Assembly: GCF_029760895.1 (NCBI RefSeq)
Contig: NZ_CP121679.1
Span: 1,984,001-2,048,000 of the forward strand
Origin: Ancylobacter sp. WKF20
GTDB taxonomy: Bacteria; Pseudomonadota; Alphaproteobacteria; Rhizobiales; Xanthobacteraceae
DNA length: 64,000 nucleotides
Direction of reading: 5' to 3'
Each line of letters starts with the position of its first letter. Position 1 is the first letter of the stretch. The notes below the pieces were generated by a model. That model was not told the DNA's origin. It was given only the letters and a program-made list of their open reading frames with translations, and searched no databases. Made by a program: the position numbers and the translations under genes. Of this stretch, positions 19,140 to 26,760 are shown piece by piece.

Positions 19140-19176
19140 AGGGCCGGCCGGGAACACTTTCCCGCCGGCCCTTTTT
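19140..19176 (+). terminator. Rho-independent terminator after sciP
   Basis: Stem AGGGCCGGCCGGGAA (19140-19154) pairs with TTCCCGCCGGCCCT (19159-19172) with a one-base bulge and a 4-base loop, followed by a T run to 19176. It lies 28 bases after the sciP stop. Confidence 0.9.
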
Positions 19177-19208
19177 CTTGCGCGGCATGGGGTGGCTGCC
19201 ATCCAAGG

Positions 19209-19301
19209 GTCATCCCGGCCAAGCGAAGCGCAGAGCCGGGATCGCGTCCCGCGCCTCACTTGCGCGCGATCCCGGATCGACCTTCGGCCGTCCGGGATGA
19301 C
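19209..19301. repeat. Type B dyad repeat
   Basis: Outer arms GTCATCCCGGCC and TCCGGGATGAC with inner GAGCCGGGATCGCG / CGCGATCCCGG. With the next type A copy it fills the gene-free stretch 19177-19476 between the sciP terminator and the 3' end of phnN. Nothing else is visible in that gap. Confidence 0.8.
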
Positions 19302-19315
19302 GACAAAATGTTGAC

Positions 19316-19409
19316 CGTCATGGCCGGGCTTGACCCGGCCATCCACGTCTTCCCCTCCGGCCGTACCCGGTCCAAGTCGTGGATCCCCGGGCCAAGCCCG
19401 GGGATGACG
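19316..19409. repeat. Type A dyad repeat
   Basis: Outer CGTCATGGCCGGGC / GCCCGGGGATGACG with inner CCGGCCATCCACG / CGTGGATCCCCGGG. Member of the same family as 9461, 21305 and 21524. It lies 68 bases downstream of the phnN stop and could act as a 3' hairpin for the phn transcript. Confidence 0.8.
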
Positions 19410-19476
19410 GCGTTCTGGGAGGGGATGACGGTCGGGATGTAGGAATGTCCGAGCGGGGGCGAGCGAACCGCCCCCC

Positions 19477-20061
19477 TCACAGCCCCTGCAGAAACGCCGC
19501 CAGCCGTTCGCCGGCGGCGTCCACCGCGTCGACATTGAGGATGCGCAGTTCCGGCGGGGCGTCGAGCGCCGGTTCGCGGGCGAGGCGGGCGAGCACTTCG
19601 CTCTCGCTCTCGCGGCCCCGCGCGGCGATGCGGGCGGCGAGCACCTCGGGCGGGGCGGTCACATGCACCACCTTGAGACGGGCGAAGCGCGCCCGCGCCT
19701 CCGCCACCGCGGCGCGCGAGCCATTGGCGACGACGGTACGGCCGGCGGCGATGGCCGCGCCCACCTCCTCGCCCAGCGCATAGGCGAGGCCATTGGCGCA
19801 CCAGTGCAGCGGGAAACGGCCCTGCGCCACGCCCTCGTCATAGGCGGCGGTGTCGATGGCGATATGGTCCTCGGTGGCGTCCACCGGGCGGGTGATGCGG
19901 CGGCGGGCGAAGACGAGGTCGTCCCGCCCCGCGAGCCGGGCGCGAGCATAAGCGAGTAGCGTGTCCTTGCCGGCGCCGGAGGGGCCGACCACCAGCACCA
20001 GCACGCCCGGCCCGAGCCGGGCCGGCGCCGTCCGCTCCTGAACCTCGTCCGCCCCGCTCAT
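19477..20061 (-). CDS. phnN: Ribose 1,5-bisphosphokinase PhnN
   Basis: A 194-residue guanylate-kinase-like P-loop kinase. Walker A is VVGPSGAGKDTLL. The motif FARRRITRPVDATEDHIAI and the ANGLAYALG segment match PhnN. It phosphorylates ribose 1,5-bisphosphate to PRPP, the last carbon-side step of the C-P lyase pathway. Its start overlaps the phnM stop by 4 bases. It is the last gene of the operon. E. coli PhnN is of similar length (185). Confidence 0.93.
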   Translation of the reverse strand: MSGADEVQERTAPARLGPGVLVLVVGPSGAGKDTLLAYARARLAGRDDLVFARRRITRPVDATEDHIAIDTAAYDEGVAQGRFPLHWCANGLAYALGEEVGAAIAAGRTVVANGSRAAVAEARARFARLKVVHVTAPPEVLAARIAARGRESESEVLARLAREPALDAPPELRILNVDAVDAAGERLAAFLQGL

Positions 20062-21197
20062 GCGATCCGCGCCCCCGCGCGCCAGACTTCCCGCACCGCC
20101 GGCGCCGGGCCGGAATCGGCCACGCGCACCATGTCGGCCCGCAGCCCTTCGGCCAGCCGGCCGCGATCCGTCAAGCCCGCCGCGTCCGCCGGGTTGGCGC
20201 TGACCATGCGCACGGCCTGCGGCAGGGTGATGCCCGGAACGCGGCTCGGCAGCTCGAAGGCCGCCAGCAGCAGGCTGCCGGGCACATAATCGGAGGAGAG
20301 GATGTCGAGCACGCCGCGCTGCGCCAGCGTCTGCGCCGCGACATTGCCGGTGTGCGAACCGCCGCGCACGATATTCGGCGCGCCCATCAGCACGCGGATG
20401 CCGGCCTTGTGCGAGCCATCCGCCGCCGCGTCGGTGGTGGGGAACTCGGCGATGGCGACGCCATCGGCGATGGCTTCCGCCACATGCGCGTCGCTCGCAT
20501 CGTCATGGCTCGCCAGCACGATGCCCTGCGCGCGCGCCAACTCCACCAGCCGCGCCCGGTTGGGGCGGGCAAGGCGCGCATGGGCGTCGAGCCGGTCGGC
20601 GACGACGATGTCCATCTCGGTATCGGTCATGCCGCTCTTCTTCTTGTAGTAGCTGCGGAACTGCTCGACGGTGAGGAACTGGCGCTGGCCCGGCGTGTGG
20701 TCCATCAGCGAGATCAGCCGCACATCGGCGCTGTCCATCAGCGCGTGGGCATCCTCCACCACGCCATCGGCCGCCACTTCGCAGCGCAGATGGATGTGGT
20801 GCTCGGCGCGCAGCAATCCCGCCTCCTGCGCCTGCCGCATCGTGGCGGCGAGCAGCGGCGCGTCGCCATCCATGCCGACCGCCTTCTTGTCCGGCCAGAC
20901 GCGCAGCGAATCGAACACGGTGGTGATGCCGGAGGTGGCGATCTGCGCGTCATAGGCGGTCACCGCCGCGAAGGCGTTCCAGGTGACGCGCGGGCGCGGG
21001 TAGAGATGGCCCTCCACCGCGTCGGTATGCAGCTCGACAAAGCCCGGCAGCAGATAGTCGCCGCCCATGTCCAGCGCCGTGCGGGGGACGCTGCCCTCGC
21101 CGATCTCCGCGATCACCCCGTCGCGCACCACGATGTGCCCGGCGCGCACCGCGTCGGCCAGCACCAGCCGCGCATTGGCATAGACCGTCTCGTTCAT
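20058..21197 (-). CDS. phnM: PhnM, RPnTP hydrolase (amidohydrolase superfamily)
   Basis: A 379-residue metal-dependent hydrolase that removes pyrophosphate from alkyl-phosphonate ribose triphosphate. Features include the metal-site motif FVELHTDAVEGH (variant HxH), LISLMDHTPGQRQF and ASHDDASDAHV. LSSDYVPGSLLLAAF also fits. E. coli PhnM has 378 residues. The start was set at ATG 21197 because GTGAGGGA lies at proper distance; an ATG is also found one codon before it, and a 13-codon longer frame is open. A 467-base repeat-filled gap separates it from phnL. Confidence 0.94.
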   Translation of the reverse strand: MNETVYANARLVLADAVRAGHIVVRDGVIAEIGEGSVPRTALDMGGDYLLPGFVELHTDAVEGHLYPRPRVTWNAFAAVTAYDAQIATSGITTVFDSLRVWPDKKAVGMDGDAPLLAATMRQAQEAGLLRAEHHIHLRCEVAADGVVEDAHALMDSADVRLISLMDHTPGQRQFLTVEQFRSYYKKKSGMTDTEMDIVVADRLDAHARLARPNRARLVELARAQGIVLASHDDASDAHVAEAIADGVAIAEFPTTDAAADGSHKAGIRVLMGAPNIVRGGSHTGNVAAQTLAQRGVLDILSSDYVPGSLLLAAFELPSRVPGITLPQAVRMVSANPADAAGLTDRGRLAEGLRADMVRVADSGPAPAVREVWRAGARIA

Positions 21198-21237
21198 CAT
21201 TCCCTCACGCCTGCCAGTCACGGACGCACGCTTCACA

Positions 21238-21668
21238 CCACGGCTCGCGCCGCACTCATTTCGTCACACCGTCATGGCCGGCACGCGGCCAGTCACCCTC
21301 ACGCCGTCATGGCCGGGCTTGGCCCGGCCATCCACGTCTTCCTGCCCGCCGCGCCCCCAAGTCGTGGATCCCCGGGTCAAGCCCGGGGATGACGGCAGGG
21401 AGGCGGAGGGCGGCAGCGTGGAGAGAGGGAGGTCGGCGGCGCCAAAAGAGCAACCGCCCACCCCTCACGCCTGCCATTCGCCGCCTGCAAGCCACGGCTC
21501 GCGCCGCACTCATTCCGTCACACCGTCATGGCCGGGCTTGGCCCGGCCATCCACGTTTTCCTGCTCGCCGCGCTCCCAAGTCGTGGATCCCCGGGCCAAG
21601 CCCGGGGATGACGGTCGGGAGGCGGTGGGCGGCGGCGTGGAGAGAGGCAGCAACCGCCCGCCCCTTAC
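21238..21668. repeat. Imperfect tandem duplication carrying two type A repeats
   Basis: Two units begin CCACGGCTCGCGCCGCACTC at 21238 and at 21492 (period 254). Each continues through CGTCACACCGTCATGG, a full type A dyad (21305-21394 and 21524-21613) and a tail with GGCGGCGTGGAGAGAGG-like sequence. The first unit has about 35 extra bases and a longer tail. The block fills the phnL-phnM intergenic space (21198-21664). No gene is visible in it. Confidence 0.75.
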
Positions 21669-22372
21669 GCCGCCTGCCGGCCGAATTCGGTCACGTCGAT
21701 CACCCGGTCGCACACCGCCTCCCGCACCTCGGCATCGTGGAAGATGCCGAGAATGGCGACGCCGGCGCGCTTTTTCTCCTCGATCAGCTCCACCACCACC
21801 TGCCGGTTGGCGGCGTCGAGCGAGGCGGTGGGCTCGTCCATCAGCAAGAGCGGGCGATGGGCGATCAGACCGCGGGCGATGTTCACCCGCTGCTGCTCGC
21901 CACCGGAGAAGGTCGCCGGCGGCAGGCTCCACAGCCGCTCCGGCAAGTTCAGCCGGGCGAGCAGCGCACCGGCCCGCGCCGTCGCCTCCTCGCGGGCGAC
22001 GCCATCGCCGATCAGCGGCTCGGCCACCACATCGCGCGCCCCGACGCGGGGGATCACCCGCAGGAACTGGCTGACATAGCCCATGGTCTGCCCGCGCAGC
22101 CGGATCAGCCAGCGCGGCTCGGCGGTGGCGACATCCACCGTCTCGTCGCCATCGCGCACCTGTATGGTGCCGGCATCGACGCGGTAATTGCCGTAGACCA
22201 TCTTCAAGAGCGAGCTTTTGCCCGCCCCCGAGGGCCCGCCCAACGCCACGCATTCCCCGGCGAACAGTTCGAATCCGGCCCCGGCCACCACCGGCAGCCG
22301 CGCCCCCTCGCGCAGGTGCAGGATGAAGGTCTTGGTGAGGCCGGCGACGGTGAGGATGGGATCATGCGCCAT
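21665..22372 (-). CDS. phnL: PhnL, C-P lyase ABC-type ATPase subunit
   Basis: A 235-residue ABC ATPase-like protein. Walker A is GGPSGAGKSSLL, the signature region is FSGGEQQRVNIARGLI and Walker B is LLLMDEPTASLD. Length and the N-terminal LTVAGLTKTFILHLREGARLPV match PhnL, which is needed for phosphonate attachment to ribose although no transport is involved. It is preceded by a type B repeat gap from phnK and followed by the duplicated repeat block. Confidence 0.93.
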   Translation of the reverse strand: MAHDPILTVAGLTKTFILHLREGARLPVVAGAGFELFAGECVALGGPSGAGKSSLLKMVYGNYRVDAGTIQVRDGDETVDVATAEPRWLIRLRGQTMGYVSQFLRVIPRVGARDVVAEPLIGDGVAREEATARAGALLARLNLPERLWSLPPATFSGGEQQRVNIARGLIAHRPLLLMDEPTASLDAANRQVVVELIEEKKRAGVAILGIFHDAEVREAVCDRVIDVTEFGRQAA

Positions 22373-22386
22373 ATCGAGTCTCGCTT

Positions 22387-22491
22387 GTCATCCCGGCCGT
22401 AGCGAAGCGGAGAGCCGGGATCGCGGGCCGACCGCGCGCTCCCGTCAGCAGACGATCCCGGCTCGGCGCGTGCCGCGCCGTCCGGGATGAC
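22387..22491. repeat. Type B dyad repeat between phnK and phnL
   Basis: Outer arms GTCATCCCGGCC / TCCGGGATGAC, inner AGCCGGGATCGCG / CGATCCCGGCTC. Occupies most of the 141-base phnK-phnL gap. Confidence 0.8.
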
Positions 22492-22513
22492 GGCGAAGAA
22501 GAGGTGACCATCC

Positions 22514-23299
22514 TCACGCCGCCAGAACCGAGGACACGAGCAATTGCGTGTAAGGCTCGCGCGGGTCGTCGAGCACCTGGTCGGTGATCCCGGTCTCGAT
22601 CACCCGCCCCTGCCGCATCACCACCATGCGGTGGGAGAGCAGCCGGGCCACGGCGAGGTCGTGGGTGACGATGATGACCGCCAGCCCCAGCTCCGCCACC
22701 AGCTGGCGGATGAGGTCGAGCAGGCGCGCCTGCACCGAGACATCCAGCCCCCCGGTCGGCTCGTCCATGAAAACGAGGCGCGGGCGCGTCACCAGATTGC
22801 GGGCGATCTGCAAGCGCTGGCGCATGCCGCCGGAAAAGGCGCGCGGGTCGTCGTCGATCCGGTCGCCGGCGATTTCCACCTTGGCGAGCCAGTCCAGCGC
22901 CTCCTGGCGGATGTCGCCATAGTGGCGCCAGCCGACCGCCATCAGCCGCTCGCCGACATTGCCGCCGGCCGAGACCGCCATGCGCAGCCCCTCCGCCGGG
23001 TTCTGCCGCACGAAGCCCCAATCGGTGCGCATCAAGAGCCGCCGCTCGGCCGCGCCGAGGCTGGCGAGGTCCGCCAGCCGCCCGTCGCGCATCCGGTAGG
23101 AGACGTGCCCGGCGCTGGGCGCGAGTTCGGTGGACAAGAGGCCGAGCAGGGTCGACTTGCCGGACCCACTCTCGCCTACCACCGCCAGCACCTCGCCGGG
23201 ATGGACGGTGAGCGAAACGTCGCGACAGCCGATACGCGCGCCGTAATTCTTCGACAGGCCCTCGGCGATGAGGAGGGGGTGGTCGTACTGCGTGGTCAT
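22514..23299 (-). CDS. phnK: PhnK, C-P lyase ABC-type ATPase subunit
   Basis: A 261-residue ABC ATPase with Walker A GESGSGKSTLL, signature FSGGMRQRLQIARNLV and Walker B LVFMDEPTGGLDVSVQ. It carries the PhnK-specific N-terminus (PLLIAEGLSKNYGARIGCRDVSL). PhnK binds the PhnGHIJ core, at PhnJ. The start codon overlaps the phnJ stop by 4 bases, so translation should be coupled, although the phnJ 3' end is built from repeats. Confidence 0.94.
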   Translation of the reverse strand: MTTQYDHPLLIAEGLSKNYGARIGCRDVSLTVHPGEVLAVVGESGSGKSTLLGLLSTELAPSAGHVSYRMRDGRLADLASLGAAERRLLMRTDWGFVRQNPAEGLRMAVSAGGNVGERLMAVGWRHYGDIRQEALDWLAKVEIAGDRIDDDPRAFSGGMRQRLQIARNLVTRPRLVFMDEPTGGLDVSVQARLLDLIRQLVAELGLAVIIVTHDLAVARLLSHRMVVMRQGRVIETGITDQVLDDPREPYTQLLVSSVLAA

Positions 23300-24459
23300 A
23301 TCGTCCCCTCCCTCGTCATCCCGGCCGAAGGCGAAGCCTTCGAGCCGGGATCGTCGGCAGAAACAGGTGCATCATCGTCCCGCGATCCCGGCTCTGCGCC
23401 GCGGTGCGGCTCCGGCCGGGATGACGGCATGGGCACGCCAGAAGGCCCCTCACCCGGCCCTTCGGGCCGACCTTTCCCCGACGGGGAGAGGTGAAGACTG
23501 GCGCCTTCCACTCCCTCTCCCCGTTGGGGAGAGGGTTGGGGTGAGGGGAAACCGCCGCCCGGCACGCCCAGCGTCCCGACATGGCCCTGCGCCTGCCGGT
23601 CGTTGCAGTAATCCGTGTCCGAACACACGAACATCCGCCCGCCCCGGTCGTCGAGGATCACCTCGTCGAGATAGACACCCGTGGCCGCGCAGAGCGCGCA
23701 GGGCTGGGCGAAGCGCTGCACCTTGAAGGGGTGGTCCTCGAAGTCCAGCGAGCGCACCTTCGTGTAGGGCGGGATGGCGTAGATGCGCTTTTCCCGCCCC
23801 GCGCCGAACAATTGCAGCGCCGGGCAGTCGTCCATCTTCGGGTTGTCGAATTTCGGGATCGGCGAGGGGTCCATCACATAGCGGCCCGCCACCTCCACCG
23901 GATAGGCATAGGTGGTGGCGATATGGCCGTGCCGGGCAATGTCCTCATAGAGCTTGACATGCATGAGGCCATATTCGGCCAGCGCGTGAAGCTGGCGCGT
24001 CTCGGTCTCGCGCGGCTCGAGAAAGCGCAGCGGCTCGGGGATCGGCACCTGATAGACGAGGATCTGGTTCTCGTTCAGCGCCGTCTCCGGGATGCGGTGG
24101 CGGGTCTGGATGATGGTCGCTTCCGTCGTGGCGGTGGTGGTCGCCACCCGCGCGGTCTTCTCGAAGAAGCCGCGAATGGCCACGGCGTTCGTCGTGTCGT
24201 CCGCCCCCTGGTCGATGACCTTCAGCACGTCTTCCGGGCCAAGCACGGCGGCGGTGACCTGCACGCCGCCGGTGCCCCAGCCATAGGGCATCGGCATTTC
24301 GCGCGCGGCGAACGGCACCTGATAGCCGGGAATGGCGATCGCCTTGAGGATCGCCCGGCGGATCATCCGTTTGGTCTGCTCATCGAGATAGGCGAAATTG
24401 TAGGTGATGTCGGGCATGCCGCTGGTGGCGGCGCGGGCCTCGTGAACCGGGGCGTTCAT
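23296..24459 (-). CDS. phnJ: PhnJ, C-P lyase catalytic subunit with repeat-derived C-terminal extension
   Basis: A radical-SAM-type enzyme that breaks the C-P bond of 5-phosphoribosyl-1-phosphonate, releasing the alkane and a cyclic phosphate. Residues 1 to about 291 match PhnJ throughout (NFAYLDEQTKRMIRRAILKA, YGWGTGGVQVTAAV, PSPIPKFDNPKMD). The four cysteines of the cluster region are present (PCALC and FVCSDTDYC). The family normally ends within about 10-15 residues after the last cysteine (E. coli 281 aa). Here the frame runs on to 387 residues: the last roughly 90 are translated from a type C and a type B palindromic repeat (Pro/Gly/Ser-rich) and then stop in a 4-base overlap with phnK. 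Confidence 0.93.
   Translation of the reverse strand: MNAPVHEARAATSGMPDITYNFAYLDEQTKRMIRRAILKAIAIPGYQVPFAAREMPMPYGWGTGGVQVTAAVLGPEDVLKVIDQGADDTTNAVAIRGFFEKTARVATTTATTEATIIQTRHRIPETALNENQILVYQVPIPEPLRFLEPRETETRQLHALAEYGLMHVKLYEDIARHGHIATTYAYPVEVAGRYVMDPSPIPKFDNPKMDDCPALQLFGAGREKRIYAIPPYTKVRSLDFEDHPFKVQRFAQPCALCAATGVYLDEVILDDRGGRMFVCSDTDYCNDRQAQGHVGTLGVPGGGFPSPQPSPQRGEGVEGASLHLSPSGKGRPEGPGEGPSGVPMPSSRPEPHRGAEPGSRDDDAPVSADDPGSKASPSAGMTREGTI
23315..23425. repeat. Type B dyad repeat inside the phnJ 3' end
   Basis: Outer arms GTCATCCCGGCCGAAG / CCGGCCGGGATGAC, inner GAGCCGGGATCG / CGATCCCGGCTC. It lies wholly within the extended phnJ reading frame and is therefore translated. Confidence 0.8.
23446..23548. 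repeat. Type C dyad repeat inside the phnJ 3' end
   Basis: CCCCTCACCCGGCC at the left and GGGTTGGGGTGAGGGG at the right, with inner CCGACGGGGAGAGGTG / TCCCTCTCCCCGTTGG elements. This is a separate family from A and B and the only copy in the window. It is read through by phnJ, giving the peptide FPSPQPSPQRGEG at its start. Confidence 0.8.
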
Positions 24460-25589
24460 TCCGCGGCCTCCTTCATCTCGCTCTCATGTTCGGCGCGCAT
24501 GCGGCGCACCAGATCGAGCTCGGCCTGGAAGTCGACATAGTGTGGCAGCTTCAGATGCTCGACGAAGCCGGTGGCCTGCACATTGTCGCAATGGGAGAGC
24601 ACGAATTCCTCGTCCTGCGCCGGGGCGCCGGGCTCCTCGCCCAGCTCCTTCCAGCGCAGCGCCCGCTCGACCAGCGCCATCGACATCGCCTTGCGCTCGC
24701 ATTGCCCGAAGACGAGGCCATAGCCGCGGGTGAACTGCGGTGGCACCTCGGCCGAGCCCTTGAACTGGTTCACCATCTGGCACTCGGTGAGCTGCACCAG
24801 GCCGAGCGAGACGGCAAAGCCGAGCTCGGGCAGCTCGAACATCACCTCGACATCGCCGAAGCGGATTTCGCCGACAAAGGGGTGCGAGCGGGCATAGCCG
24901 CGCTGGGTGGAGTAACCGAGCGCGAGGAGATACCCCTCGTCGCCGCGCGTCAGAGTCTGCAGGCGGGTTGCCCGATCCACCGGGAAGGACACCGGCGCGC
25001 GGGTGATGTCGAAGGGCTCGGAGCCGTCGTCCGTTGGCGAAGGCTCGACCAGCCCCTCACGCCCGAGCAGGTCGGTCACGCGCGGCATCGCAATCGGCTT
25101 GGACGCATCGGCCTGACCCGCCACGATGTCGGACACACTGGCCTGATCGTCCACCTCACTGCACTGACCAGTCACCGGATTTTCACTACCCAGAGACGTA
25201 TCGAGCAGCCGGTGCGTGTAGTCGAACGTGGGGCCGAGAAGCTGCCCGCCGGGCAGATCCTTGTAGGTGGCGGAGACGCGCCGGCGCACCAGCATCTGCG
25301 CGGTGTCGAGCGGTATAGTGGCACCAAAACGGGGCAGCGTGGTGCGGAAGGCACGGATGAGGAAGATCGCCTCTATCAAATCGCCGCGCGCCTGCTTCAC
25401 CGCCAGAGCGGCGAGTTCGACATCGTAGAGCGAGCCTTCCGCCATCACCCGATCGACCGCCAAGGTGAGCTGCCCGGCGATCTGCTCCAGCGTGATCGCG
25501 GGCAAATTCGTCTTTCCGCGCCGACGCTTGGCCAGAAGCTGGTGGGCGTTGCGGATGGCCTTCTCGCCGCCTTTTGCCGCGACATACAT
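24456..25589 (-). CDS. phnI: PhnI, C-P lyase core subunit
   Basis: A 377-residue protein opening MYVAAKGGEKAIRNAHQLLAKRRRG, the diagnostic PhnI start, followed by EQIAGQLTLAVDRVMAEGSLYD and the C-terminal FVLSHCDNVQATGFVEHLKLPHYVDFQAEL. With PhnG, H and L it transfers phosphonate onto the ribose of ATP (nucleosidase activity). It is slightly longer than the E. coli protein (354). It overlaps phnJ by 4 bases and follows phnH by 5 bases. Confidence 0.95.
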   Translation of the reverse strand: MYVAAKGGEKAIRNAHQLLAKRRRGKTNLPAITLEQIAGQLTLAVDRVMAEGSLYDVELAALAVKQARGDLIEAIFLIRAFRTTLPRFGATIPLDTAQMLVRRRVSATYKDLPGGQLLGPTFDYTHRLLDTSLGSENPVTGQCSEVDDQASVSDIVAGQADASKPIAMPRVTDLLGREGLVEPSPTDDGSEPFDITRAPVSFPVDRATRLQTLTRGDEGYLLALGYSTQRGYARSHPFVGEIRFGDVEVMFELPELGFAVSLGLVQLTECQMVNQFKGSAEVPPQFTRGYGLVFGQCERKAMSMALVERALRWKELGEEPGAPAQDEEFVLSHCDNVQATGFVEHLKLPHYVDFQAELDLVRRMRAEHESEMKEAAE

Positions 25590-25594
25590 GAGCC

Positions 25595-26191
25595 TCAGCC
25601 CTCCCGGACGGTGACGGAACGCGGCAGCCCGACCACCGCGCCGGCGCCCGCCAGCAGGAGATCGACGCCGAGCGGAAACAGACGGCGGTTCGCCGCGAGT
25701 TGAGAGGTAAAATGATGCGGCAGCGGCGCTGCGCCGAGCCCGATCATTCCCTGTATGCCCGGCCCTTCGAGCCAGAAGCCCTCCGCGCCCAGCGTCTCCA
25801 CCTGCAGGATCAGCGTTGCGGACGCGTCCGGGAATTCCGGCGTGCCGGCGGCGAAGGCGGAAAGCTCCGGCACTTCAAGGGGATCGGCGATCACCGCGAA
25901 GCGCGCCAAAGCGGGGTCGCTGACAAGCGGCGCCCCGGTATGGAAGCGCAGGAAGTCCGCCACCGCCGGCACGCCGGCGAGCGTGGCGTCCAGCCAGAGC
26001 GGAGTCTCGAAGTCGCACAGCGCCAGCACCAGCGCCGCCGCCTCGCGGTTCAGCGGCGCGGGCGGGGTGAGATCGGTGGCGAGCGGCGCCGGCCGGCCGG
26101 GGCGCGACAGCGCCCACATGCTCGCGCGGAAGGCGGCCTGCAAGTCGAAGACGGGATCGGCAAAGCCGGCAGCAAGTGTCTGAAGCGACAT
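25595..26191 (-). CDS. phnH: PhnH, C-P lyase core subunit
   Basis: A 198-residue protein beginning MSLQTLAAGFADPVFDLQAAFRASMWALSRPG, the PhnH signature, and containing GPGI and LPHHFTSQLAANRRLFPLGVDLLLA near the end. PhnH resembles PLP-dependent transferases in fold but lacks that activity; it is a structural part of the PhnGHIJ core. The start at 26191 follows the phnG stop by one base. A 24-codon upstream extension is only the shadow of phnG. Confidence 0.94.
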   Translation of the reverse strand: MSLQTLAAGFADPVFDLQAAFRASMWALSRPGRPAPLATDLTPPAPLNREAAALVLALCDFETPLWLDATLAGVPAVADFLRFHTGAPLVSDPALARFAVIADPLEVPELSAFAAGTPEFPDASATLILQVETLGAEGFWLEGPGIQGMIGLGAAPLPHHFTSQLAANRRLFPLGVDLLLAGAGAVVGLPRSVTVREG

Positions 26192-26192
26192 A

Positions 26193-26657
26193 TCAATCCT
26201 CGCCGCGCACAAGGGTGAAGAAGTCCACCTTGGTGGCCGCGGTCTCCGCGCGCACCGCCGCATCCTCGGCGGCGAGGCGCGCCTTCACTGGGGCGAGCGC
26301 GGCATCCACCGCCGCCCGGCGCGGCGCTTCCTGCCAGAGCGCGTCGATCAGCGCCGCGACGCGGGCGGCGCGGACATCGCGGCCCAGCCGGTAGCAAAAT
26401 CCTACCGCTCCGCTATCCAGCCGGACGGTCGCCCGGCTCACCGTCGCCTCGCCCAGATTGAACGGCGCGCCATCGCCGCCGGTGCGCCCGCGCAGCATCA
26501 CCAGCCCGGTCTCCGGCGGGCGCAGATCCCGCGCCGCCGGCACCGGATCGAGCTTGGCGAGAGCGTGTGCCAGCTCGGCGAAACTCGCCCGCGCCAGCAC
26601 CGCCATGACAGCCGGCCGCGCCGCTACATCGTTGAATTCGTTCAGGGATTTTTCCAT
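26193..26657 (-). CDS. phnG: PhnG, C-P lyase core subunit
   Basis: A 154-residue protein with the family segments AVLARASFAELAHAL, RPPETGLVMLRGRTGGDGAPFNLGEATV and GFCYRLGRDVRAARVAALIDALW. It forms the heart of the C-P lyase complex with PhnH, I and J. It is the first gene of the operon, so the promoter and operator should lie in 26658-26760, shared with divergent phnF. Confidence 0.94.
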   Translation of the reverse strand: MEKSLNEFNDVAARPAVMAVLARASFAELAHALAKLDPVPAARDLRPPETGLVMLRGRTGGDGAPFNLGEATVSRATVRLDSGAVGFCYRLGRDVRAARVAALIDALWQEAPRRAAVDAALAPVKARLAAEDAAVRAETAATKVDFFTLVRGED

Positions 26658-26702
26658 CGCCGCCTTCAGCTCCCCTTAGGAGAGCCGCCAAGAAACGGGT
26701 TT

Positions 26703-26737
26703 ACTTGCCGGCAAGTTTGTATAATGATCTATACAAA
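26703..26737. promoter_or_regulatory. Two adjacent palindromes in the phnG-phnF divergent region, probable PhnF operators
   Basis: A perfect 14-base palindrome ACTTGCCGGCAAGT at 26703-26716 abuts a perfect dyad, TTTGTATA (26716-26723), spacer ATGATC, TATACAAA (26730-26737). The second has the GTxTA...TAxAC character of HutC-type GntR operators. An additional GGCAAG half-site follows at 26740. A perfect TATAAT lies at 26720-26725 inside the second dyad. Occupancy would block both directions. No Pho box was seen. Confidence 0.65.
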
Positions 26738-26760
26738 TAGGCAAGAGCGGTTCTGACCCG

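Noticed and set aside
19477..26657. Phosphonate transporter or PhnP as part of this operon
   Set aside because: No phnCDE, phnO or phnP-like gene is found within the window; those functions must be elsewhere.
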